Assembly (NCBI GenBank): GCA_965262665.1
Contig: CBDHFR010000004.1
Coordinates: 3,038,001-3,102,000, forward strand
Direction of reading: 5' to 3'
Length of the DNA: 64,000 bases
DNA from: CBDBND01 sp965262665
Lineage (GTDB): Bacteria; Pseudomonadota; Alphaproteobacteria; Rhodospirillales; Rhodospirillaceae
Made by a program: the position numbers and the translations under genes
Notes under the pieces: generated by a model
Databases searched by the model: none
The model's input: only the letters and a program-made list of their open reading frames with translations
What the model was told of the DNA's origin: nothing
Part shown: positions 1 through 7,275 of the stretch, in pieces
How positions within the stretch are numbered: the stretch's first letter is position 1
How the letters are laid out: every line of letters starts with the position of its first letter

Positions 1-933
1 TACACTAAGTTCAAGGTGAAAATGGGTAAACGTGTGGGTCACAGCACCGGGTAAAGACTGCCACTTCGAATTGGTGACAGCAGCGGGAGAAAAGGCGTGT
101 GCGTCTTGGGTGCCCCATTGACAGCCTTGCCACGGCGTTGAGGGGATTTCCATCATACCCCCTAGCAATCCCTTTTCAGGGCGCCGTCTCAGCAAAATGG
201 CGCCGTCCGGTCGGGTCAGCCAAAAACACACACCGCGGCGCATCGGCTTGGCTTTCTTCGGTGCTCTGCGGGGCAAGTCCGCCACAATGCCGAGCTTGTG
301 CGCGACGCAGGATTTCACCCAGGGACAAAGGATACAGGCGGGCGATTTCGGTGTGCAAACAGTTGCACCTAAATCCATAACCGCCTGGGCATAGTCGCCT
401 GGACGAACTGACGGTGTGAGTTTAGCGGCCAATTGTTTCAATTCGGCCTTCGCTTTGGGCAGCGGCTCTTTAACACCGAAAAGCCGCGCCATCACTCGTT
501 CGACATTGCCATCAACAACGGTGGCGTGCGTTTCAAACGCAATTGCAGAAATGGCGGCTGCGGTATACGCACCGATCCCAGGTAAAGCCAGCAACAACTC
601 TATGTCGTCGGGAAAATTTCCGTCGTGCTCATGAACGACGGTTTGAGCACAGGCGTGCAGATTACGCGCCCTGGCGTAATAGCCCAGCCCCGCCCATTCC
701 GTGAGGACATCGTCGAGCTTGGCTTGTGCCAGCGAAGCAACGGTCGGCCAGCGTGCGAGAAAGGACTCGTAATAGGGTTTGACCGCGGCAACAGTGGTTT
801 GCTGGAGCATGATCTCACTGAGCCAGACCGCATAGGGATCAGCTGTCTCACCAGGCAAAGAACGCCACGGCAAGTGGCGGCGATGGCAGTCATACCAATC
901 CAGCAGATCTTGTGCTTGAGCCTTTCTTGTCAT
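1..933 (-). CDS. mutY: A/G-specific adenine glycosylase MutY (3' end outside window)
   Basis: Base-excision repair glycosylase that removes adenine mispaired with 8-oxoguanine. Reading the minus strand from ATG at 933 gives an open frame to the window edge (311 codons). Visible: the N-terminal HhH-GPD fold with SEIMLQQTTV and LLALPGIGAYTAAAI, the catalytic Asp in VVDGNVERV, the 4Fe-4S cluster spacing C-x6-C-x2-C-x5-C near residues 190-210, and the start of the C-terminal 8-oxoG-recognition (Nudix-like) domain with GGMMEIPSTPW and VTHTFTHFHL. About the last 40 residues are missing only because the window ends. It is divergent from the DUF721 gene. Confidence 0.95.
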   Translation of the reverse strand, partial: MTRKAQAQDLLDWYDCHRRHLPWRSLPGETADPYAVWLSEIMLQQTTVAAVKPYYESFLARWPTVASLAQAKLDDVLTEWAGLGYYARARNLHACAQTVVHEHDGNFPDDIELLLALPGIGAYTAAAISAIAFETHATVVDGNVERVMARLFGVKEPLPKAKAELKQLAAKLTPSVRPGDYAQAVMDLGATVCTPKSPACILCPWVKSCVAHKLGIVADLPRRAPKKAKPMRRGVCFWLTRPDGAILLRRRPEKGLLGGMMEIPSTPWQGCQWGTQDAHAFSPAAVTNSKWQSLPGAVTHTFTHFHLELSV

Positions 934-1003
934 GATCACAGACAAGCAAACCACGCCCACAAGAGCAAAGGAAATTGCTTTCAAGTGCGCTACACTCAAT
1001 CTC

Positions 1004-1525
1004 ATGGCCAGCAAGACAGATAAAAAAACGGGTGCTGATGCAGTATCCCGACGCACGGAGCGTGGTTTGCTTGGCGTTGGCGTACTGACCGAACGTGTTG
1101 CCCGTCCCATTTTGGGAAAACGTGGATTTGCCAGTGGACAGGTGATCGGCCGGTGGCGAGAGATCGTCGGTGCTGATCTTGCGTCAGCCACAGTGCCGGA
1201 AAAAATTCAATTTGAACACGGCTCGCGGAGCGGCGGGACATTGCATTTGCGTGTCGCCAGCGGTGCAGCGGCCGTTCTCATTCAGCCCCAATCGCGGGCG
1301 ATCGTTGAACGTGTTAATGCCTATCTGGGGGCGGGGACTATTTCCCAATTAAGAGTCAATCAAGGCCCCCTTCGCCTGCCTCAAGAACCAAAAAGTGCGC
1401 AACACACCACGCTGATTTCCGATCGTGATCTTCAAGATGCAGACCAAAATATTGGCGAATTTGGATCAGACCAAGTGCGCGCATCCTTGGCCAAACTCGG
1501 TGCCCGTCTTAAAGCTTTAAAGTAA
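1004..1525 (+). CDS. DUF721 / DciA-like protein
   Basis: DUF721-domain protein, related to the DciA family that helps load replicative helicase in many bacteria lacking DnaC; the role in this organism is inferred. The domain core is visible as GKRGFASGQVIGRWREIVGADLASATVPEKI followed by LHLRVASGAAAVLIQ (split here only for description). I choose ATG 1004, giving 173 residues. A longer frame opens at 932 but overlaps the divergent mutY start and adds 24 unconserved-looking residues. In many alphaproteobacteria this gene lies between mutY and a dsbA-like gene, as it would here without the intervening 1.6-6.4 kb genes. Confidence 0.85.
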   Translation: MASKTDKKTGADAVSRRTERGLLGVGVLTERVARPILGKRGFASGQVIGRWREIVGADLASATVPEKIQFEHGSRSGGTLHLRVASGAAAVLIQPQSRAIVERVNAYLGAGTISQLRVNQGPLRLPQEPKSAQHTTLISDRDLQDADQNIGEFGSDQVRASLAKLGARLKALK

Positions 1526-2211
1526 GTGACCTGCCCTTTCTCAGTCTGCTGACAGGGGTTTGCTGTACGGCGACTCCTTTTTCACGTATGATTCTTAACG
1601 GGGTATTTTGCTTGACGGAAAAGGGGAACTTATGCGCGTTGGCATCGGACTTGCAGTAGCAGCGCTGGGACTAAGCTTTACTCAGGCACAGGCCCAAACT
1701 ATCGACGGTCTCCTATCCAACGTGACAGACACCATCAGCGATGTGACGGACGTCATGCTACCGGGTGTGACCAATGTCCGCATTGGCGTTGGGCCGGTTC
1801 TAACTCCAGCCTATGAAGGATCCAATGACTACAAAATCAAGGCCGCGCCGCTTATCTCGTTGCGCTACCGCGACCTCATACAAATCGACAACAATCGCAT
1901 CCGGGTCAACGTTTTCGGCCGCGACAGTCTGTTCCAGTCGGAAAACTTCAAGGCCGGTCCTTTGGCCAGAATCGACTTCGGACGCGACGAAAATGACAGC
2001 CCTGATCTCACTGGCCTCGGCAATGTCGGAATAAGCATCGAACTGGGGCTTTTCGCTCAATACACATTTGGGCCAACTCGGTTGCGCGTACGCGGACAGC
2101 AAGATGTAGCCAGCGGTCATTCCGGCATGCTCGTCACAACCGATCTAGGTGTGGCAATCTACCGCTCCGACCGCCTCGCCGTGACCGGCTCGCTCAGAGG
2201 CCGTTTCGAAA

Positions 2212-3088
2212 GGGGTTGAGTGGCCGGTGTCGATGTGATTCCAGGAAGGTTGCTGAAACCGATCTGGAGCCGCCATGTGGACGCCGACCACCCGAGAGCA
2301 GCATAGCCGCAAGGCGCTGCGTTATCAGACTGATTTGACCGATGCGGAGTGGGTTGTGATCGAGCCTCATTTGCCTCCGGCTCATGGCACGGGACGGCCC
2401 CGGTCATGGCCGATGCGAGAGATCGTCAACGGCATTTTCTACGTGATGCGGGCTGGCTGCCCTTGGCGCTTGCTGCCAAGCGATTTACCACCGTGGGGCA
2501 CGATCTATCGCTGGTTCGCTAAGTTCCGCGACGACGGCCTCCTTGAGAAGATCAACCACTTTCTGGTCATGGCCGATCGCGAGCGGGTCGGACGCGAGGC
2601 CAGCCCGAGCGGCGCGATTATCGACAGCCAGAGCGTCAAGACGACCGAGGCTGGTGGCCCCCGCGGCTACGATGCGGGCAAGAAGATCAAGGGGCGCAAG
2701 CGCCACGCGCTGGTCGACACCGACGGGCGCGGCCTCGTGCTCGAGGCGCATCCGGCGAGTATCCAGGACCGCGATGGTGGCGGGCCGCTGCTGTGCGCCT
2801 CACGCGGCTCGTTTCCGTTCATCGAGAAGGTCTTTGCCGACAGCGGCTACGCCGGCGAGAAGGTCGCCACGGCCACCATGATCGCCGTCGAGATCGTGCG
2901 CAAAAGCCCCGATCAGGTCGGCTTCGCCGTCCAACCGCGCCGCTGGGTCGTGGAGCGCTTCTTCGCCTGGATCAACCGCAACCGGCGACTGGCAAAGGAC
3001 TTCGAGGCCACCATCGCCTCGGCCCGCGCCTTCCTCTACGCCGCCTCCGTCATGCTCCTCGTCCGCAGATTGGCCCGAGCCGCATGAC
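2212..3088 (+). mobile_element. IS5-family insertion sequence
   Basis: About 880 bp insertion inside the mipA-like gene. TTTCGAAA occurs at both junctions (2204-2211 and 3089-3096). Because that octamer is itself a palindrome, the exact target duplication length and element ends cannot be fixed from this one copy. Terminal inverted repeats are weak at these boundaries. It carries a single intact transposase gene. Confidence 0.8.
2275..3087 (+). CDS. IS5-family DDE transposase
   Basis: 270-residue transposase with an N-terminal DUF4096-like region (LTDAEWVVIEPHLPP, YVMRAGCPWRLLP) and a DDE catalytic domain. The first Asp is in AIIDSQSVKT, the second in VFADSGYAGEK, and the Glu in RRWVVERFFAWINRNRRL (the family's W-x-VER-x-FAW-x-NR motif). 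The frame is full length and undamaged, so the element may be active. Codon use is more GC-rich than its neighbours, consistent with recent arrival. Confidence 0.93.
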   Translation: MWTPTTREQHSRKALRYQTDLTDAEWVVIEPHLPPAHGTGRPRSWPMREIVNGIFYVMRAGCPWRLLPSDLPPWGTIYRWFAKFRDDGLLEKINHFLVMADRERVGREASPSGAIIDSQSVKTTEAGGPRGYDAGKKIKGRKRHALVDTDGRGLVLEAHPASIQDRDGGGPLLCASRGSFPFIEKVFADSGYAGEKVATATMIAVEIVRKSPDQVGFAVQPRRWVVERFFAWINRNRRLAKDFEATIASARAFLYAASVMLLVRRLARAA

Positions 3089-3596
3089 TTTCGAAACCGA
3101 CTCTCAGTATCACCTGGGCCGATGGCGACTACATGGACGCTTTTTTAGCGTAACGGCGGCTCAATCATTGACGTCAGGCCTGGTCGTCTTCGACGCCACC
3201 TCTTCCTTTAAGGATATTACCCTTGCTTTCGGTGCCAATTATGCCTTCACCGACCGCTGGAACCTGGTGGCCAACGCCGGCTATGCAAAGCTCCTCAGCG
3301 ATGCCAAAAACAGTCCAATTGTCTCGGTCCAAGGGTCATCAGACCAGTTTGTCACCGGCCTATTCGCTGTATACAGTTTTTAGCCAGTCGATTTACTTCA
3401 TTGGTATTGGCCGATTTATCTGTGTCTCTGCCGCCACAGTTGGCCAAGAACCGCTGTTTTGCCCGCCATTGCCCCACAATATCCATAATCTTCAGTACTC
3501 TTGGTACCGAACTAAGGTGCCTGAGTGTCGTGGGCGGAAACGCTCCCTGCTCGGCCAGACAAGTGGTCAAGATCAGATACGCTGGAGCATGAGAGA

Positions 3597-4124
3597 ATGA
3601 GTTTTAGTATCGTCAATCGGGGGGCACGAAAGCTGATTGCCTTGGCATTGACGCTAACGGCAATTGGCGGACACGGCGCCTGGAGTCAGAACACGCCCGC
3701 AGACGTGCCCAAAACAGCCAACGAAGAAGGATACATTCTGGAGCAGTATCCCGATCGACTACCGCAAATGAAGGGACAATGTATCTTCTTCCGCACTCTG
3801 TATGATTGGAAGCCGCTCAACCGATACAACCTCATTGTTTGGGCGCCGAGCCGCAAGCATCCCTATCATCTCCAACTTGACCGACCGTGCCAAAACCTCC
3901 GGTTCGCCCATGCCATCGGCTTCACCTCCAATGACGGCCGCTTGTGCTCATATGGCGGAGACTCAGTTCTGGTCACCAGTGGAGGCGGGCTACCGGATCG
4001 CTGCCCCATCGGCTCCATCACCAAGCTGGATGAAGAGGGTTTGGCGCGCCTTTTAGCCCAAGGCCGCGGCCGGACTCTGCGGGAAAAAAGGGAAGCGGAA
4101 GCGGCGGCCGAGGGGTTGGATTAG
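3597..4124 (+). CDS. Secreted DUF6491-family protein
   Basis: 175-residue exported protein. A signal peptide (residues 1-33, ending near GAWSQ) is followed by a Cys-containing domain with CIFFRTLYDWKPL, LDRPCQNLRFAHAIGF, RLCSYGGDSVLV and RCPIGSITKLDE, matching what I recall of DUF6491. Function is unknown; the conserved cysteines could form disulfides in the periplasm. ATG 3597 is chosen because the signal peptide begins there; the frame is open upstream to 3525 without a plausible leader. A hairpin terminator follows at 4207. Confidence 0.65.
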   Translation: MSFSIVNRGARKLIALALTLTAIGGHGAWSQNTPADVPKTANEEGYILEQYPDRLPQMKGQCIFFRTLYDWKPLNRYNLIVWAPSRKHPYHLQLDRPCQNLRFAHAIGFTSNDGRLCSYGGDSVLVTSGGGLPDRCPIGSITKLDEEGLARLLAQGRGRTLREKREAEAAAEGLD

Positions 4125-4206
4125 CGCCCTCCGCACCCCATATAGCGGTTAATCCCGGCGCGATCCCCTCCCCCGTCAGCGCGTCGGGAAAGTATGGTAC
4201 CCCTCG

Positions 4207-4242
4207 AACGGCCTGTCGCGCCCCTGCGGCAGGCCGTTTCGT
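4207..4242 (+). terminator. Rho-independent terminator after the DUF6491 gene
   Basis: Perfect 9-bp stem AACGGCCTG / CAGGCCGTT (4207-4215 and 4230-4238) followed by TTCGTTT. It lies about 80 bp past the stop at 4124 and faces the converging DUF1838 genes. Confidence 0.7.
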
Positions 4243-4264
4243 TTGGTGGCAGATCAATTTCAAG

Positions 4265-4292
4265 AAAAAGCCCGGAACCAATGGCCCCGGGC
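4265..4292 (-). terminator. Rho-independent terminator for the DUF1838 pair
   Basis: On the minus strand, GCCCGG and CCGGGC (4287-4292 and 4270-4275) form a stem followed directly by TTTTTC. It sits about 30 bp past the stop of the DUF1838 gene at 4324. Confidence 0.75.
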
Positions 4293-4323
4293 AAGTCTTC
4301 TTTAAAACTGAGCGTAACGATCC

Positions 4324-5232
4324 TTAGTCCTCACCGTCCGCTCTCCAGGAATCGATGGCTTTTTGGGTCACCGTCCAAGAAGTTTCATTGGGACGGGGAT
4401 CGTCCAAAGGTGGCGCTTCCACATACTGTGGATAATTTTCTTTGATCTCGTTCTTGACCACATCGGGAAGGTCATCCCAGCTGTCCAGCCGCATGCCAGC
4501 GGTATGGAAAATTACCACCCCATCGCAGTCACCCATTTTCATCCAGGGCAAGAACTTGGACACCCGAGCCCAGGAGATAACCCGGTCCTTGACGGTATCA
4601 GCGTCGCCGTCGAGTAAATCATCGACCGGGACCGCAACGGTGCCAAACTCCATGGCGTGGTAAGTGCCACCTACGTAGTCCTGATAATCGCCGGCCAAAG
4701 GATTCTTGTAGAACAAGCGGGCAGCGCCGCCACCGTTCAGGTAATAACCATCATGTTCGATGCTGGTCAAGCGCGCCTGAGGATTGCCGTCCTCATCGTA
4801 GGCATAGCGGGGCCGGTTGACGTTCATGTTGACCGGATCGTTAGCGACCTGAATGACGCGGACTTCTTCGCCGGTCCAAGGATTGACCCACGTGTCGACC
4901 ACTTCGTTGGTCTTCGGATCCAGGCAGAACATCACTTCTCTGGATACGGTGCGGTAACCGAGACCGCGTTTGGGGTCTTCTAAAATGTCGCAGGCCCGCA
5001 CATTCATTCCTTGTACGCTAAACAGGTGCCGGTCCCGTTCACCCGGCCGGCGGCTATACATCTTGCCATGCCACCAATAGACCGCTTCGTCCCCTTCGAC
5101 GAGCGAACAACTTTGCTTGATGTTCATGCGGATCACGTCTTCCGGATCGTTGGGATCGAGCTGTTCAGCTGCCACCGCAAACGGGAGTACTGAGCATGCA
5201 GCAACGACGAGAGTTTGAGTAAAGCGATTCAT
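4324..5232 (-). CDS. DUF1838-family secreted protein (intact copy)
   Basis: 302 residues with a signal peptide (cleavage near AVAAEQ). DUF1838 landmarks: YWWHGKMYSRRPGERDRHLF, VNPWTGEEVRVIQVANDPVN, FYKNPLAGDYQDYVGGTYHA and SWARVSKFLPWMKMG. The family has no firmly known reaction; the Trp/Asp-rich motifs suggest a periplasmic binding or lyase-type fold, which is inference. It is the downstream member of a tandem pair: its ATG overlaps the TAA of the upstream copy (TAATG at 5234-5230), implying translational coupling. Confidence 0.8.
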   Translation of the reverse strand: MNRFTQTLVVAACSVLPFAVAAEQLDPNDPEDVIRMNIKQSCSLVEGDEAVYWWHGKMYSRRPGERDRHLFSVQGMNVRACDILEDPKRGLGYRTVSREVMFCLDPKTNEVVDTWVNPWTGEEVRVIQVANDPVNMNVNRPRYAYDEDGNPQARLTSIEHDGYYLNGGGAARLFYKNPLAGDYQDYVGGTYHAMEFGTVAVPVDDLLDGDADTVKDRVISWARVSKFLPWMKMGDCDGVVIFHTAGMRLDSWDDLPDVVKNEIKENYPQYVEAPPLDDPRPNETSWTVTQKAIDSWRADGED

Positions 5233-6176
5233 TATTCCATCCCTCCCATTCCGCTATCGCCACTTTCAGCACGGCGGGTTTCCATTTGAGATTTGAAGTC
5301 GCTCCAACTTGTGACGTTGGGCCGAGCATCGTCTATTGGCGGCGGCTTGTTGTAGATGGGATAGTTGGCCGCGATTTCGTCTTTGATGCTGGCAGGTAAG
5401 TTGTCATATCCGTCCGCCCGGGCACCGACGGTGGAGAAGATCATCATACCGGTCCGGCCACGCATCTTCATCCACGGCAGCCACTAGGAGAATCGCGCCC
5501 AAGACAGCGTATAACCCTCAAGCTTGGCCTTATCACTGTCGAGCAGGTCGTCCTTATAGACATAGGAATTCAGCGCTTCCATGGCGTGGTACATGTTGCC
5601 GACGTATTCTTGATAATCACCGGCCAACGGATTGTTGTAGTACAGCGACGCTTCGCCGGTTGTGAAAACACGGTTGCCGACAACTGTGCCGCGGAATTCC
5701 GCCGGCTTGCCGTCTGCCGAAAAAGCATGCCTGGGCCGGCGCATGTTCACAGGATCATTGGTCACGTGCATGACCTCGACTTCTTCGCCGGTCCAAGGAT
5801 TGGTCCAAGTGCGAAGAATCTCTTTGGTCTCCGGATCCAAGTAGAACAGCACCTCTCTGGATACCGAACGGAAGCCGTGACCGCGTTCTTCGTCCTCATA
5901 ATTCTTACAGGCACGAATGTTCATACCTTCAACATTGAACAGGTGACGGTCTCGCTCACCGGGAACACGGCTATACGCCGACCCCTGCCACCAGTAGACG
6001 ATGGGCTCACCTTCATTGAGTGAGCAATTGAGTTTCTGGTCGACCAGAACAACGTCGTTAGGGTCGGACAAATCGAGCGTACGTGCGTCAGCGGAAGCAC
6101 TGGCAATGGAGAAACTGAGTGCCAAAAAGACAGAAGCTTGCCAACACGCGGCCCAGGAGTATGTCGGACGTTTCAT
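5232..6176 (-). pseudogene. DUF1838-family secreted protein with in-frame amber codon
   Basis: Second tandem copy, about 314 codons, with signal peptide ending near ASASA. The frame is open from ATG 6176 to a single TAG at 5486-5484 and then continues in the same frame to TAA at 5234-5232. The stop falls in SWARFS-TAG-WLPWMKMR; the intact neighbour has SWARVSKFLPWMKM, so TAG replaces a Lys codon (AAG to TAG is one base). The 79 residues after the stop remain well conserved, so the mutation looks recent. Termination would remove the C-terminal quarter. Confidence 0.8.
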
Positions 6177-6396
6177 GGAGGCCCCTTTCCCTTGTTCTCT
6201 CTTCGTGCAATTGGTCTGGAATATAATTTCACAAAAACCTATGAATTAAGAAATAATACCTAACATCCAAGGTGTGAGGAAATCAATTTCCCATTGAGAG
6301 ACGGTCTGGTAAATTTTCGGCTATTAAGCGAATTTTCCTTGCCAGAGCCCGTCTCATAAGAGACTCCTACGCCCCTTCTGGGGGTTTGGTCCAGTC

Positions 6397-6426
6397 TTGC
6401 AGGGCCGATCACCCACCGCCTAAGAT
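6397..6426 (+). promoter_or_regulatory. Candidate sigma-70 promoter for dsbA-smc
   Basis: TTGCAG (6397-6402), an 18-bp spacer, then TAAGAT (6421-6426), 58 bp before the GTG of the DsbA-like gene. Found by eye only. Confidence 0.4.
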
Positions 6427-6437
6427 ACTCAACACAT

Positions 6438-6462
6438 TGTGGGTAAATGCGTTTCACCCACA
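6438..6462 (+). promoter_or_regulatory. Inverted repeat just upstream of the DsbA-like gene
   Basis: TGTGGGT (6438-6444) and ACCCACA (6456-6462) form a 7-bp inverted repeat with an 11-nt loop, ending 21 bases before the GTG. It lies just after the candidate -10 element, so it could be an operator or a leader hairpin. Confidence 0.4.
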
Positions 6463-6483
6463 TGATATTGTGAGGATGAACCT

Positions 6484-7218
6484 GTGAAATCCTTTACCTC
6501 TACCGTACTCGGCATCGCCGCTTTGACCCTGACCCTGGTTGGCACTGCATCCTGTGCCGAAGAGGAGCCGCAAAATACAGAGTCTGCAGCGGTCCAAACT
6601 TCGAGCGATCAGGCCGTTGCCGCCACATCGTCAGATCAAGACTCCGCTGTTCAGCTTGCGCAAGCCGACGACGGTGGGAGTGAGGGGCCGGTTTATCGCG
6701 AGATGATTTATGGTGATCCTGCCGCTCCGGTGACGATTGTTGAGTACGCGTCTTTGACCTGCAATCACTGCGCCGCTTTTCACAATGGTGTGCTGCCAGA
6801 AATTAAAAAGAACTACATCGATACCGGAAAGGTGCGATTGGTGTTTCGGGATTTCCCCTTAGACGGCCTGGCTATGGCCGGAGCCATGCTGGCCCGTTGC
6901 GCACCGGACAATCGCGGTCAAGCAATACTCAATGTTATGTTTCGCCAGCAGGCTACGTGGGTGATGTCGGACCGGCCCATTGAACCGCTCACCTCTTATG
7001 CAAAACTTGCCGGTATGAATGAAGACGACGTCAACGCCTGTCTCGAAAACGAAAACATCATGACCGCCATTCGGGAAGGCCAGGAAACAGCCAGTAATCT
7101 GTATAAGATTGGTTCTACACCTACGTTCTTCATTGACGACGTCAAGGTTGAAGGCAACCGAGGCTACGAATTCATGGCCCAAATCATTGAAGAAAAATTG
7201 GAAGAGAAGGGATCCTGA
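6484..7218 (+). CDS. DsbA-family thiol:disulfide oxidoreductase, lipoprotein-like
   Basis: 244-residue periplasmic thioredoxin-fold protein. The leader ends in LVGTASC, which reads as a lipobox and suggests an inner-membrane lipoprotein. A polar, low-complexity linker (residues 25-70, rich in Glu, Ser, Ala and Gln) precedes the DsbA fold. The active site is C93-N-H-C96 (SLTCNHCAAFH) and the cis-Pro loop is GSTPTFFIDD. Role: oxidising or isomerising disulfides of exported proteins. GTG 6484 is the only start with a good leader. It sits 57 bp before smc, as in many alphaproteobacteria. Confidence 0.88.
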   Translation: MKSFTSTVLGIAALTLTLVGTASCAEEEPQNTESAAVQTSSDQAVAATSSDQDSAVQLAQADDGGSEGPVYREMIYGDPAAPVTIVEYASLTCNHCAAFHNGVLPEIKKNYIDTGKVRLVFRDFPLDGLAMAGAMLARCAPDNRGQAILNVMFRQQATWVMSDRPIEPLTSYAKLAGMNEDDVNACLENENIMTAIREGQETASNLYKIGSTPTFFIDDVKVEGNRGYEFMAQIIEEKLEEKGS

Positions 7219-7275
7219 GGTCCGCCTTGCAACTTAACTCTGCCGTATCACCGCGCCTAAGCGGAGACTTTTTCC

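Larger units (their letters stand above)
1632..3383 (+). pseudogene. MipA/OmpV-family outer membrane protein, interrupted by IS5-family element
   Basis: Outer-membrane beta-barrel of the MipA/OmpV type. The 5' part (1632-2211) begins with ATG behind AAGGGG and encodes a signal peptide (ending near TQAQAQ), then RIGVGPVLTPAYEGSNDYK, a typical family start. The 3' part (3097-3383) encodes the last strands, ending in the aromatic terminus LFAVYSF expected for BAM recognition. Removing 2212-3096 (insert plus one copy of the TTTCGAAA repeat) restores one continuous frame, RFETDSQYHLG, so the gene was intact until the insertion. Upstream in-frame TTG at 1608 is less likely than 1632. Probably non-functional now. 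Confidence 0.85.
6177..6483. other. Intergenic region between divergent DUF1838 and dsbA genes, with long hairpin
   Basis: No gene is seen in these 307 bases. They must hold promoters for both directions. The centre (6298-6355) folds into a long imperfect hairpin: GAGACGG plus TCTGG on the left pairs with CCAGA plus CCGTCTC on the right, with a further AAATT/AATTT inner pairing. There are no flanking repeats to identify it as a MITE. Confidence 0.5.

Noticed and set aside
5484..5486. Pyrrolysine or selenocysteine recoding as the reason for the TAG and TGA in DUF1838 and GT9 genes
   Set aside because: Two different stop codons, no recoding element or dedicated tRNA seen, and neither family is known to use these residues; simple nonsense mutation is more likely.
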